Origin: Cellulomonas sp. SLBN-39
GTDB lineage: Bacteria; Actinomycetota; Actinomycetes; Actinomycetales; Cellulomonadaceae
Assembly (NCBI RefSeq): GCF_006715865.1
Contig: NZ_VFOA01000001.1
Coordinates: 3,844,001 to 3,908,000 of the forward strand
DNA: 64,000 bases
Direction: 5' to 3'
A program made the translations under genes and the position numbers. The notes under the pieces are model-generated. The model made no database searches. It worked only from the letters and a program-made list of their open reading frames with translations, and was not told the DNA's origin. Positions 53,431-62,681 of this stretch are shown piece by piece (the stretch's first letter is position 1; each line of letters begins with the position of its first letter).

Positions 53431-55497
53431 TCACTCCCACGTCGTCGGGTAGAGGGTCGGGGTGCTGCCCGACGGGGCCACGCCGAGCTGCTGGAGCGCG
53501 TACCCGGTGACCGAGCTGAACACCGGCGCGGCGACCGTGCCGCCGAAGATCGAGGACGACGGGTCGTGCAGGACGACGGCCGTGACGACCTGCGGGTCGT
53601 CCACGGGGGCCACGCCGATGAAGGACGCGGTGAACCCCGACGGGTTGAACTTCTGGGCCGTGCCCGTCTTGCCGGCGACGCGGTACCCCGCGATCGCGGC
53701 CGCGGACCCGGTGCCCTCGTCGACGGCGCTCTCCATCATCGACAGGACGGTGGCGGCGGTCTCCTCCGAGACCACACGGGTCCGCTCCGCGTCGTCGGCG
53801 GGGGTGTAGGTCCCGTCCTCGTCGGTCCATCCCGCGATGAGGTGCGGCTGGACGCGCACGCCGCCGTTGGCGATCGTGGCGAACACGCTGGCGGCCTGGA
53901 CCGCGTTGACCGAGACGGCCTGGCCGAACAGCACCGCGTACTCGTCGCGGCCCTGCCAGTCGTCCGCGTCGTGCAGGATGCCCGGCGACTCCCCCGGCAT
54001 CTCGATGCCGGTGCGCTCGCCGAACCCGAACGCGGACAGGTAGTGGTGACGCTGGTCCTTGGTGAGCCGCTGGCCGATCAGGATCGTCCCGACGTTCGAG
54101 GACTCGGCGAAGATCCCGGTGGTCGTGAGCTGCTCGACCGGGTGGTCGTGGGAGTCCTTGATGGTCTCGCCCTGCGGCGTCGTCCAGCGGTCGGCCACGG
54201 AGAACGGGTCCGTGGGGCCGACCAGTCCCTCCTCGACGGCCGCGGCCATGGTGATGACCTTGCTCGTCGAGCCCGGTTCGAAGACCTCGGTGATGGCCTT
54301 GGAGATCGTGCCGGCGTTCTGGCTGCCCGGGTCGTTGGGGTCGATCGCGGTGGAGTCGGCGAGCGCGAGCACCGCGCCCGTCGCCGGGTCCATGACCACG
54401 ATCGCACCGCCCGAGGCGCCGGTCGCGGCGACCTGCGCGCGCAGCTCCTCCTCGGCCTTCCACTGCAGGTCCGCGTCGATCGTCAGGCGCACGTCGTCGC
54501 CCTGGCGGGCCGGCGTGTCCTCGCTGTACCCGCCGGGGATCGCCTGGCCCAGCCGCCCGCTCTCGTAGCTCTCCGTGCCGGAGACGCCCTGCAGGCGCGA
54601 GTCGAGGGCGAACTCCAGGCCCTGCAGCCCGGTGCCGGTGGAGTTGACGAAGCCGAGCACGTTGCCCGCGACCGTGCCCTTGGGGTAGATCCGGTCGGCG
54701 GTCTTGTCGACCATCACGCCGTCGATCCGCAGGGCGCGGATCTCCCGGGCCACGGCCGGCAGGACGCTCTTCTTGACGTACACGAAGGTGCGGTCCCCGA
54801 CGAGGTCGCCGCCCAGCTCGGCGGCGTTCATGTCGAGCAGGGGCGCCAGTCGTGCGGCGACGCCCGCGGCACCGTCCTCGCCGTCGCCGCCACGCGCCCG
54901 GTACTCGGCGATCGTCTTCTGGTTCACCGCGATGTCGTACCGCTCCACCGACGTGGCGAGCACCACGCCCTGGGCGTCCGTGATCTGGCCACGCGCACCC
55001 AGCACGCCGACCGTGAGCATGCGCTTCTCGCGGGCGGTCGCGGCGATCTCCGGTCCGTTGACCACCTGGACGTACACGAGGCGGCCGGCGAACGTGAGGA
55101 ACGTCAGCGCCAGCACGACCACGAGGGCGACCACGCGGCCGCCGGCGGCGACGGTCGCGGGACGCCGGTCGGGCGGCCGACGACCGGCCGGAGGACGCCG
55201 CCCTCCGCCGGGCGGACGGCCGCCCGGGCCCGGGGCCCGGGTCCGGCCGGAGGGTGCCGGGGTGCGGGTGGGCGTGCGCGGGCCGCGCGGGGCGGCGCCT
55301 CGCGCGGTGGTGGGTCGCGCGGCGGTCGGTCCCGCCGTGGTCGACGAGGTCGGTGCGCGACGGGGCGCCTGCGGGGCGGGTCGGGGCGCACGCCCGGTCG
55401 CGGCCGTCCGCGTGCGCTCCTCCACCCGGCCCACGGTGCCACCCCGGCGGGCCTGGCCGGCGGCGGCGCGCGGGCGCGGCGACGCCGGGCCGGTCAT
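53431..55497 (-). CDS. ftsI: septal transpeptidase FtsI (class B PBP)
   Basis: 688 residues. A cytoplasmic N terminus of about 120 residues, rich in Pro/Arg/Gly/Thr, is much longer than usual. One transmembrane segment (about 121-142; VVALVVVLALTFLTFAGRLVYV), a pedestal domain (GARGQITDAQGVVLATSVERYDIAV), and the transpeptidase domain with SxxK (GSTSK, about 410), SxN (SSN, about 466) and KTG (about 611). It cross-links septal wall with FtsW. ATG 55497 overlaps the ftsL stop (ATGA). Confidence 0.96.
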   Translation of the reverse strand: MTGPASPRPRAAAGQARRGGTVGRVEERTRTAATGRAPRPAPQAPRRAPTSSTTAGPTAARPTTARGAAPRGPRTPTRTPAPSGRTRAPGPGGRPPGGGRRPPAGRRPPDRRPATVAAGGRVVALVVVLALTFLTFAGRLVYVQVVNGPEIAATAREKRMLTVGVLGARGQITDAQGVVLATSVERYDIAVNQKTIAEYRARGGDGEDGAAGVAARLAPLLDMNAAELGGDLVGDRTFVYVKKSVLPAVAREIRALRIDGVMVDKTADRIYPKGTVAGNVLGFVNSTGTGLQGLEFALDSRLQGVSGTESYESGRLGQAIPGGYSEDTPARQGDDVRLTIDADLQWKAEEELRAQVAATGASGGAIVVMDPATGAVLALADSTAIDPNDPGSQNAGTISKAITEVFEPGSTSKVITMAAAVEEGLVGPTDPFSVADRWTTPQGETIKDSHDHPVEQLTTTGIFAESSNVGTILIGQRLTKDQRHHYLSAFGFGERTGIEMPGESPGILHDADDWQGRDEYAVLFGQAVSVNAVQAASVFATIANGGVRVQPHLIAGWTDEDGTYTPADDAERTRVVSEETAATVLSMMESAVDEGTGSAAAIAGYRVAGKTGTAQKFNPSGFTASFIGVAPVDDPQVVTAVVLHDPSSSIFGGTVAAPVFSSVTGYALQQLGVAPSGSTPTLYPTTWE

Positions 55498-55916
55498 CCG
55501 CCCGCCGGCGCGGGCGAGCCCTGCACGCTCCCGTCGGCGAGCCGCAGCCACCCGGTGCCGTTGGCCTCGACCATCCCGAGCTCGCGCGCGGCCGCGGCGA
55601 GGCGGTCCGGCGACGAGCGCTGGTCGAGCTCGGCGACGAGGTCCTTGCGGTCCTGCTCGAGGCGGCCCATGTCGTTGGACAGCTCGTACCGCTCGAACGC
55701 GATCGACGCCATCGACGTGTTGAGCAGGAGCGCGCTGAGCAGCGCCCCGCCGAGGATCGCGATGCAGGTGAGCACGAACGGCACCCGCGAGCGGGCGAGC
55801 CCGGGGGCGCGCACCACCTTCAGGCGCGGGCGCGGTGCCCGCGCCGGTGCGGCCGGGGCCGGGTAGGCGCGCGCGGTGCTCGCGCGCACGTCGTCGGTCT
55901 GGCGCAGCGCGCTCAT
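55494..55916 (-). CDS. ftsL: cell division protein FtsL-like
   Basis: 140 residues. Basic, Pro/Ala-rich cytoplasmic start, one membrane segment (about 45-66; [24 protein letters not shown]), then a coiled-coil stretch ([29 protein letters not shown]) and the [18 protein letters not shown] end typical of actinobacterial FtsL. Part of the FtsQ-FtsB-FtsL complex. Identified mainly by position between rsmH and ftsI and by topology. ATG 55916 overlaps the rsmH stop (ATGA). Confidence 0.88.
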   Translation of the reverse strand: MSALRQTDDVRASTARAYPAPAAPARAPRPRLKVVRAPGLARSRVPFVLTCIAILGGALLSALLLNTSMASIAFERYELSNDMGRLEQDRKDLVAELDQRSSPDRLAAAARELGMVEANGTGWLRLADGSVQGSPAPAGG

Positions 55917-56911
55917 GCGGCCCTCCGGGTCGTTCGCAGGTGGTCGGGCGTGGGTCGGGTGCGCTCGGCGGCCCGCAGGCGCACGGACTGCGAGCGGGGG
56001 TTGCGCGCGAGCTCGGCCTCGTCGGCCTCCTCGGCACCCCGCGTCAGCAGGCGCAGGTACGGGGTGTGGGTCTCGGGCTCCACGGGCAGGTCGGGCGGTG
56101 CGCTCGAGGTCGCGCCGGCGGCCAGGGCGCGCTTGACCAGGCGGTCCTCGAGCGACTGGTACGCCTCGACGACGATCCGTCCGCCGACGGCGAGCGCCTC
56201 GACCGACGCGGGCAGCGCCCGCTCGAGCGCGGCCAGCTCGCCGTTGACCTCGATCCGCAGCGCCTGGAAGGTGCGCTTGGCGGGGTGCCCGCCGGTCTTG
56301 CGGGTCGCCGCCGGGATGCACGCGCGGACGAGGTCGACGAGCTCGCCCGTGCGCCGCCACGGGTCGGCGGCCCGACGGCGCACGACCTCGCGGGCGATGC
56401 GCGGGGCGAACCGCTCCTCGCCGTAGACCCGTAGCACGCGGGCGATGTCGCGCTCGTCGTAGGTGTTGAGCACGTCGGCGGCGGTCGGGCCGCGCGTGGG
56501 GTCCATCCGCATGTCGAGCGGGGCGTCCTGGGCGTAGGCGAACCCGCGCTCCGCCTCGTCGAGCTGCAGGGAGGAGACGCCGAGGTCCATCAGCACGCCC
56601 TGCACCGACGCGATGCCGAGGTCGTCGAGGACGTCCCGGATCTCGTCGTACACCGCGTGCACACCAGTGAAGCGGTCGCCGAAGACGGCCAGGCGCCGGC
56701 TCGCGAGCGCGAGGGCCTGCGGGTCACGGTCGATCCCGACGACGCGCACGTCCTCGAACGCGCGCAGCACGCCCTCGGTGTGGCCGCCCATGCCGAGCGT
56801 GGAGTCCACCATCACGGCACCGGGCGCGGCGAGCGCGGGGGCGAGCAGGTCGAGGCAGCGCTGGAGCAGGACGGGCGTGTGGCGGCCTGCCGCGTCGTCG
56901 TGCTGCTCCAC
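55913..56911 (-). CDS. rsmH: 16S rRNA (cytosine-1402-N4)-methyltransferase
   Basis: 332 residues. Rossmann methyltransferase with [15 protein letters not shown], the SAM motif [62 protein letters not shown] and [20 protein letters not shown] 56911 has GGAGGG upstream. Second gene of the mraZ operon; the 171-base gap to mraZ holds three 9-base tandem repeats. Confidence 0.97.
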   Translation of the reverse strand: MEQHDDAAGRHTPVLLQRCLDLLAPALAAPGAVMVDSTLGMGGHTEGVLRAFEDVRVVGIDRDPQALALASRRLAVFGDRFTGVHAVYDEIRDVLDDLGIASVQGVLMDLGVSSLQLDEAERGFAYAQDAPLDMRMDPTRGPTAADVLNTYDERDIARVLRVYGEERFAPRIAREVVRRRAADPWRRTGELVDLVRACIPAATRKTGGHPAKRTFQALRIEVNGELAALERALPASVEALAVGGRIVVEAYQSLEDRLVKRALAAGATSSAPPDLPVEPETHTPYLRLLTRGAEEADEAELARNPRSQSVRLRAAERTRPTPDHLRTTRRAA

Positions 56912-56959
56912 CTGCGCCCCTCCCTCCTGCGTCGTGCGCCGGTCCGGCGCCTGCTGGTC

Positions 56960-56986
56960 CTCGTCGTGCTCGTCGTGCTCGTCGTG
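56960..56986. repeat. three 9-base tandem repeats
   Basis: CTCGTCGTG three times in a row, in the mraZ-rsmH gap. No role visible; too short and without spacers to be CRISPR. Confidence 0.7.
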
Positions 56987-57082
56987 CGTCCCGGCCGTCC
57001 GGCCTGATCCCCCACCGACCCTCTGGCACCGGGGAAGTGCGCCAGAACGGACGGGGGGAGGTCGGGGCGGACGGGCGGGTGG

Positions 57083-57556
57083 TCAGAACGGGCCGTCGGG
57101 GAAGATCTCCTCGGTCGTGCCGGCGTAGCCGGCCTCCTGCTCGGCCAGGTAGGACTCCCAGGCGGGCAGGTCCCAGATCTCGACGCGGGTGCCGGTGCCG
57201 ATGACGGCCACGTCCCGGTCGAGGCCGGCGTAGCGCCGCAGCAGCGGGGGGACCGTGATGCGCCCCTGCTTGTCCGGCACCTCGTCGCTCGCGCCCGAGA
57301 GGAACACCCGCAGGTAGTCCCGCGCCTGCTTGCTCGTCACGGGTGCGGTGCGCAGCCGGTCGTGCATGCGTCCGAACTCGTCCATCGGCAGCAGGAACAG
57401 GCAGCGCTCCTGGCCGCGCGTCATGACCAGCCCCGGTGCGAGCTGCGGGCGGAACTTGGCCGGGAGGATGAGCCGGCCCTTGTCGTCCAGGCGCGGTGTG
57501 TACGTCCCGAGGAACGGCGCGGACGAGCCGAAGGCGCCGGACTGCTCATGGCTCAC
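57083..57556 (-). CDS. mraZ: transcriptional regulator MraZ
   Basis: 157 residues with two SpoVT/AbrB-like halves, each with the DxxxR signature: [21 protein letters not shown] and [20 protein letters not shown]. MraZ forms a ring and represses the dcw operon by binding short direct repeats upstream of its own gene; such repeats are at 57695-57740. GTG 57556 follows AGGAG. The ORF is open farther upstream through the repeats, but that part has no family match. Confidence 0.95.
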   Translation of the reverse strand: MSHEQSGAFGSSAPFLGTYTPRLDDKGRLILPAKFRPQLAPGLVMTRGQERCLFLLPMDEFGRMHDRLRTAPVTSKQARDYLRVFLSGASDEVPDKQGRITVPPLLRRYAGLDRDVAVIGTGTRVEIWDLPAWESYLAEQEAGYAGTTEEIFPDGPF

Positions 57557-57694
57557 CCCGCTCCTTCCTCGGGCCCCCTGACGGACCCCGTGCGCACGCG
57601 CCCCGGACCCGCGGGAGGGAGCTGAGGACCCCTCCGTCGCGCCCTGGCGGGCCCGTCCGGCGGAGCTCGCGGAGCGGCCCTCTCGACGGCCCGC

Positions 57695-57740
57695 TCCCAC
57701 GCCCTTCCACGTGCCTCCACGGTACTCCACTTCCCTCCAC
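57695..57740 (-). promoter_or_regulatory. MraZ box of the dcw operon (five repeats)
   Basis: On the minus strand GTGGAG, GTGGAG, GTGGAG, GTGGAA, GTGGGA, each starting exactly 10 bases after the last (fields 57740, 57730, 57720, 57710, 57700). The known MraZ target is 3-4 GTGGNG-type repeats at 10-base spacing, so this is a clear operator. The first gene is 139 bases downstream. Confidence 0.85.
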
Positions 57741-57800
57741 ATCCGCCGATCGGGAAACCGAAGTTCACCCGTTCTTGCAGCGTCGGTCCAGGTCAGAGCG

Positions 57801-57816
57801 GTGGAGTGAAGTGGAG
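57801..57816 (+). promoter_or_regulatory. plus-strand MraZ-type repeat pair
   Basis: GTGGAG TGAA GTGGAG, two repeats at 10-base spacing, oriented towards the MoxR operon and 230 bases from it. Confidence 0.5.
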
Positions 57817-57960
57817 GGGCCTTCGCGTCACAGCGCGTCACACCCCCGTGTCAGGAGGGGGCATAACAGGCCGTACGGGGGTGCGCCGGGAGGAACCGGG
57901 CACGCCTGCAGGAGGTTCGGTGAGGACGTCGTGAGCACTTCTCACCCGCCCCGCCCGGCG

Positions 57961-57996
57961 GTGGGGCGAAGTGGAGGAGCGGAGATCGCCGTGGCG
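57961..57996 (+). promoter_or_regulatory. plus-strand MraZ-type repeats before the MoxR operon
   Basis: GTGGGG (57961), GTGGAG (57971) and GTGGCG (57991) keep a 10-base phase with one position skipped. A -10-like TACGCT follows at 58011, so bound MraZ would cover the -35 area. Confidence 0.5.
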
Positions 57997-58045
57997 GGGC
58001 GCGTCCTTGCGTACGCTCAGGGACAGTCGTCGGAGGAGTCGCACC

Positions 58046-59041
58046 ATGCAGGCACTGCCGTCCCCCGACGAGCTCGACGAGCTCGTCTCCACCACCGTGC
58101 GCCTGCGCACCTCGATCGAGCAGGTGATCACCGGACGCCCCGCGCTGGTCCGCGTCGCGCTCGCCGTGCTGCTCGCCGAGGGCCACCTGCTGCTGGAGGA
58201 CGTGCCCGGCGTCGGCAAGACGACCCTCGCCAAGGCGATCGCCCGCAGCATCGACGCCCCCGTGGGCAGGATCCAGTTCACGCCGGACCTGCTGCCGAGC
58301 GACCTGACGGGGGTGAACATCTTCCGCGCGCAGACGCACGAGTTCGAGTTCCGCCCCGGGCCCGTCTTCGCGCACGTCGTCATCGGCGACGAGATCAACC
58401 GGGCCTCGCCCAAGACGCAGTCGGCGCTGCTGGAGTGCATGCAGGAGGCGCAGGCCACCGTCGACGGCCGCACCTACCCCCTGCCGCGCCCCTTCCTCGT
58501 CGTCGCGACCCAGAACCCCGTCGAGATGGAGGGCACGTACCCGCTGCCCGAGGCGCAGCGGGACCGCTTCATGGCGCGCCTGACCGTCGGCTACCCGAGC
58601 GTCGAGTCCGAGCTGGAGATGCTCGAGCAGCAGGAGAGCTCCGACCCGCTCGACCGCGTGCGCCCCGTCACCGACGCCCCGCACGTCGCGCGCCTCATCG
58701 CGACGACCCGGCGCCTGTACGCCGCGCCCACCGTCAAGCGGTACGTGGTCGACCTCGTCGGCGCGACGCGCGAGGACCCCGGGCTGCGCCTGGGCGCCTC
58801 GCCCCGCGCGGCCATCCAGCTGCTGCGCGCCGCCAAGGCCCTCGCCGCCATGGACGGCCGCGACCACGTGCTGCCCGACGACGTGCAGGAGCTCGCCGTC
58901 GCCGTCCTCGCGCACCGCCTGCTGCCCAGCACCGAGACCCGCCTGTCGGGGCGCACCACGCAGGACGTCGTCACCGACGTCGTCGCCCGGGTGCCCCTCC
59001 CCCGCGCCGAGCAGCCCCGCCCCCGGCGGGCGCTCGGCTGA
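58046..59041 (+). CDS. MoxR family AAA+ ATPase
   Basis: 331 residues. Walker A LLLEDVPGVGKTTLAKA, Walker B VVIGDEINRASPKTQSALLECMQE, sensor VVATQNPVEMEGTYPLPEAQRDRFM, and the GASPRAAIQLLRAAKALAAM lid. MoxR ATPases act as chaperones that insert metals or mature partner proteins, here presumably with the DUF58 and transglutaminase proteins encoded next. ATG 58046 has GGAGGA 8 bases upstream. The next start overlaps its stop by one base (TGATG). Confidence 0.95.
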   Translation: MQALPSPDELDELVSTTVRLRTSIEQVITGRPALVRVALAVLLAEGHLLLEDVPGVGKTTLAKAIARSIDAPVGRIQFTPDLLPSDLTGVNIFRAQTHEFEFRPGPVFAHVVIGDEINRASPKTQSALLECMQEAQATVDGRTYPLPRPFLVVATQNPVEMEGTYPLPEAQRDRFMARLTVGYPSVESELEMLEQQESSDPLDRVRPVTDAPHVARLIATTRRLYAAPTVKRYVVDLVGATREDPGLRLGASPRAAIQLLRAAKALAAMDGRDHVLPDDVQELAVAVLAHRLLPSTETRLSGRTTQDVVTDVVARVPLPRAEQPRPRRALG

Positions 59042-60306
59042 TGAGCCTGCGCCCGACGCCGCGCGGCTGGGCCCTGCTGGCCGGCGCGGTCGTCACGTTC
59101 CAGCTCGGCGTGTGGCTCGGGTCGATCGACCTGGTCCGCATCGGCCTGCTGCTCACGGCCCTCGTGGTCACCGCCCTCCTCGTGGCGCTGCTGCGCGACC
59201 CCGCGCGCGGGCGGCGGCGCCTCGACGTCGTCCGCTCCGTCGCGCCGAACCCCGTGCACGCCGGCGAGGAGACGCAGGTCCGTGTGGAGGTGGTCGCGTC
59301 CGACGGCGCCGGTCGGGCCCGTCTCGCCGGGCTCCGGCTCGCCGAGCAGGCCGCGGTCGAGCTGTCCGGGGGGCGCCCGCTGCGCGCCCGCGTCGCGCGC
59401 ACCCCCGACCGGGTGACGGTCCGCTACCCCGTGCGGGCCGCGCAGCGCGGACGGTGGCCGCTCGGGCCGCTCGTCGTCACGCGCACGGACGTCTTCGGCG
59501 TCGTGCGCGCACGTTCCACGCTCGGCGGCGAGTCCGAGGTCGCCGTCTGGCCCGCCGTCAGCGCGCTGCCCGCGCCGGCTGACGTGCTCGTCGGCGAGCC
59601 GGACCGGGTCGCGCTCGGCGCGCGCACCCCCTCGACCGACGACGCCAACCTGCGGGACTACCGGGAGGGCGACGACCTGCGCCGTGTGCACTGGCGCAGC
59701 TCCGCCCGACGCGGCGCCCTGCTGGTGCGGTCCGACGAGCGGGCCGGCCTGCGGCCGGTGTCCGTGCTCGTCGACCTGCCCGTGCGCAGCAGCGCCGCCG
59801 AGTGGACCGTCTCGATGGCCGCGTCGATGGCGCTGGCGATGCTCGACGGCGGGCACCGCGTCCGGCTCGTCGGGTCCGCCGTCGGCGCCCGCCCCCAGGA
59901 CGGCCTCCGGGGCGGCGCGACACCGTTCCTGCACGCGACCGCCGGCACGGGGGCCCGCGCCGGGCTGCTCGACCTCACCGTCGACCTCGAGGCGCCCCGC
60001 ACCCAGCAGGAGGCCGACGCCCGGCTGCTGGACGCCGCGCACCTGCTCGACACCAGCGACGCCGCCGGGCAGATCGTGCTCGCCGTCCTGGGCCCGGCGT
60101 CGCACGCGGCCCGTGGCGCGCTGGCCCACATCGGTGACGCCACGCAGGGCTGGGCCCTCGTGCGCGGCGACGCACGCGGGCTCGACGCGAACGAGGCGCA
60201 CCACACCGCGCAGGCCCTGCGCCGCGCCGGGTGGCGGGTCGCCGCCGCCGAGGCGGGCGAGGACCCGGTCGCCTGCTGGCTGCGCCTGCTCGGGGCGGGG
60301 CGATGA
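59041..60306 (+). CDS. DUF58 domain membrane protein
   Basis: 421 residues. Two hydrophobic segments at the N terminus (about 10-50), a beta-rich region, and the DUF58 core with DANLRDYREGDDLRRVHWRSSARRGALLVRSDE followed by a vWA-like domain (VSVLVDLPVRSS, a degenerate metal site). Usual partner of MoxR ATPases. Start and stop both overlap neighbouring genes (TGATG and ATGA), so the three are made in fixed ratio. Confidence 0.93.
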   Translation: MSLRPTPRGWALLAGAVVTFQLGVWLGSIDLVRIGLLLTALVVTALLVALLRDPARGRRRLDVVRSVAPNPVHAGEETQVRVEVVASDGAGRARLAGLRLAEQAAVELSGGRPLRARVARTPDRVTVRYPVRAAQRGRWPLGPLVVTRTDVFGVVRARSTLGGESEVAVWPAVSALPAPADVLVGEPDRVALGARTPSTDDANLRDYREGDDLRRVHWRSSARRGALLVRSDERAGLRPVSVLVDLPVRSSAAEWTVSMAASMALAMLDGGHRVRLVGSAVGARPQDGLRGGATPFLHATAGTGARAGLLDLTVDLEAPRTQQEADARLLDAAHLLDTSDAAGQIVLAVLGPASHAARGALAHIGDATQGWALVRGDARGLDANEAHHTAQALRRAGWRVAAAEAGEDPVACWLRLLGAGR

Positions 60307-62681
60307 ACGCCGCCGCCGGCCCCGAGCGCGGGCTGCGCGCCGTCGCGGGCACCGTGCTGTGCGTCGCGGCCACCTGGGCGAGCCTGCTCGCCCTGGGCGG
60401 GCTCGTCGAGGGCAGCCGCTGGTACACGGTCGCGTGCACCGCGGTGCTCGTCGTCGCGACGTCCACCGCTCTCGCGCGAGCCGTGTCCCGCACGTGGTGG
60501 CTGCCCACGCTGGTGGGCGGCCTGGTCGCCGCTGTCGGCCTCGTGCTGCGCTACGGCTCCCCGCCCGGACGCCCGCAGTTCGTGCCCGACCTCGACGCGG
60601 TCGCCCGCGCGTGGGACGTCGCCCGCGAGGGGGTGCGGGTCGTCAACGACTCGTACGTGCCGATGCCCGACGTGCGGCCGGGCGAGATGCTCCTCGTCCT
60701 CGGCGCGGTCGGCGTGGTGCTGCTCGTCGACGCGGCCGTGCTGGCCGTGCGCGTCCCGGCGCTGGCCGGCGTCGCGCTGCTCGCGCTGTGGGTGCCGGCG
60801 GTCCTGCTCGGGTTCCCCGCGGGCGCGCTGCCCCTGGCGCTGACCGGCCTGGCGTACCTCGCCCTCCTCGCGTTCGGCGCGGCGCCGCAGCACGCCCGGG
60901 CCGGTCGCACCCGCCGCGCCGGGGCGGCCGCCGGCGCCGGTGCCGCGCTCGTCGCCCTCGCCCTCGTCGCCGGCCCGCCCCTGATGAGCGTGCCGGGCTG
61001 GGCGTCGATGGCCCTGCCGCGGTTCGGCGAGGGGCCCGTGGGCCCCCTCGAGCTGAGCAGCGAGCTCGACCTGCGCGACAGCCTCGGCCAGCGCTCGTCG
61101 CAGGTCGTGCTGCGCTACACCGTCACCGCGTCCGAGGACGAGGCCGCCGGCACCGCGGACGAGGGCTCCGTCAGCCTCAGCACCCCCGCCTCGGGGGACC
61201 CCGTCGCGAACGCGCGCCTCGTAGGCCCCCTGCGGGCGTTCACGCTCACGACCTTCGACGGCCGGACCTGGGAGCGGACCGAGACGGACGACCTCGCCGG
61301 CTGGGACCCCGCCGGCCTCCTCGCCTCCGACCCCGCCCTGCGGGGCCTGCCGCCCGACCCCGCCGCGGGGACGCTCGCCACCGTCGAGGTGCAGGTCGGC
61401 GCGCTGAGCGAGCAGCGGCTGCCCGTGACGACCTTCCCGCGCACGCTCGACGCCGCCGAGGACTGGCAGTACGACGCCGTGCGCGACGAGGTCGTGTCCG
61501 ACGACCCCACCCGTGACGGCGAGCGCTACTCGATGGTCGTGCAGGTGCCCGACCTGACGGCCGACCAGCTGCGGGCCGCGGTGCCGGGCTCCCCGCCGCA
61601 GGCCGAGCTCTACACGGCCGTTCCTGCCACGACGAACGCCGACGACGTCGCCCGCACCGCGCGCGAGGTCACCGCCGAGGCGACGACGCCGTACGAGCAG
61701 GCGCTCGCGCTGCAGACCTGGTTCCGCTCGGCGACCAACTTCGTGTACGACACCCGGGTCCCGCCGGCCCGTTCGCAGGACGCCGTGTGGGACTTCCTGC
61801 AGACCCGGCGCGGGTACTGCGTGCAGTTCTCGACGGCGATGACGATGATGGCCCGGAGCCTGGACATCCCGGCCCGGGTCGCCGTGGGCTTCCTGCCCGG
61901 CGAAGCCGACGACGAGGGTGGCTACGTCGTCACCGGCCGTCTCGCGCACGCCTGGCCCGAGCTGTACTTCGACGGCCTCGGATGGGTGCGGTTCGAGCCG
62001 ACCCCCGCGTCGCAGACCGGCCCGCCGCCCGTGTGGGCGAACCCGTTCACGGGGGCGACCGCCCCGGCGAGCGTGCCCGACGAGGTGGACCGTGACCAGG
62101 CGGCCCCGGTGCCGAGCGCGTCGAGCACGGCACCGGTGGCCGGCGGCCCGTCGGGCTCCGGTGAGGACGTGTCCTGGCTGGTGGTCGCGCTCGGGACGGG
62201 AGTCGGGCTGGTGCTGCTGGCCGCCGCGGCCGGCACCGGCGTGCTGATCGCGCGGCGGGCACGCGTGCAGTCCTACCTCACGCCGGAGCGGGCGTGGGCG
62301 ACGCTGCGTCGGCGGCTCGCCCGACGCGGGATCACCTGGTCGGACGCGACCACCGCCCGCACGGCGGCCCTGCGGCTGGAGGACGAGATCGGGCGGCGCG
62401 CGTCGGACGTCACCGCCGCCGACGCCGCACGGGCGGCGTTGGCGTCGCTGCTCGCCGCGGTGGAGTCGCAGCGCTACGCGCCGCACGGCCCTGCGCGCGG
62501 GGCCCACGGCGTCGCGAGCCCCGGGACAGGTCAGCGGTCCGCCACCCGCGAGACGAGCCAGGCCGGGGGTACCGACGAGCTCGCCGGCTGGGTCGAGACG
62601 ATCCGCCTGGCGTGCAGCCGACCGGTCAGCGACCGCCCTCGTGCCGACGCCGGTCCCAGCGCTCCTCCAGCCGGGCCATGA
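60303..62681 (+). CDS. transglutaminase-like membrane protein (TgpA type)
   Basis: 792 residues. Five or six membrane segments in the first 215 residues, an extracytoplasmic beta domain, and a papain-like transglutaminase core with catalytic Cys in RRGYCVQFSTAMTMMARSL (about 504), His in RLAHAWPELYF (about 549) and Asp in YFDGLGW (about 556), then a Pro/Ser linker, a further membrane segment (about 620-645) and a helical DUF4129-like cytoplasmic tail. It probably acts on cell-surface proteins or wall; substrate unknown. Its last 56 bases overlap the convergent DUF3040 gene. Confidence 0.92.
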   Translation: MNAAAGPERGLRAVAGTVLCVAATWASLLALGGLVEGSRWYTVACTAVLVVATSTALARAVSRTWWLPTLVGGLVAAVGLVLRYGSPPGRPQFVPDLDAVARAWDVAREGVRVVNDSYVPMPDVRPGEMLLVLGAVGVVLLVDAAVLAVRVPALAGVALLALWVPAVLLGFPAGALPLALTGLAYLALLAFGAAPQHARAGRTRRAGAAAGAGAALVALALVAGPPLMSVPGWASMALPRFGEGPVGPLELSSELDLRDSLGQRSSQVVLRYTVTASEDEAAGTADEGSVSLSTPASGDPVANARLVGPLRAFTLTTFDGRTWERTETDDLAGWDPAGLLASDPALRGLPPDPAAGTLATVEVQVGALSEQRLPVTTFPRTLDAAEDWQYDAVRDEVVSDDPTRDGERYSMVVQVPDLTADQLRAAVPGSPPQAELYTAVPATTNADDVARTAREVTAEATTPYEQALALQTWFRSATNFVYDTRVPPARSQDAVWDFLQTRRGYCVQFSTAMTMMARSLDIPARVAVGFLPGEADDEGGYVVTGRLAHAWPELYFDGLGWVRFEPTPASQTGPPPVWANPFTGATAPASVPDEVDRDQAAPVPSASSTAPVAGGPSGSGEDVSWLVVALGTGVGLVLLAAAAGTGVLIARRARVQSYLTPERAWATLRRRLARRGITWSDATTARTAALRLEDEIGRRASDVTAADAARAALASLLAAVESQRYAPHGPARGAHGVASPGTGQRSATRETSQAGGTDELAGWVETIRLACSRPVSDRPRADAGPSAPPAGP

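Larger units (their letters stand above)
57557..58045. other. 489-base divergent intergenic region between mraZ and the MoxR operon
   Basis: It holds the mraZ leader (57557-57694), five minus-strand MraZ-type repeats (57695-57740), an AT-richer stretch (57741-57780) that may carry the mraZ promoter, a plus-strand repeat pair (57801-57816), about 140 bases with no structure I can name, and a second plus-strand repeat group (57961-57996) followed by a -10-like TACGCT at 58011 and the ribosome site of the MoxR gene. No credible ORF. Confidence 0.7.

Noticed and set aside
56960..56986. Short tandem repeat considered as CRISPR
   Set aside because: Three adjoining 9-base units with no spacers and no cas genes.
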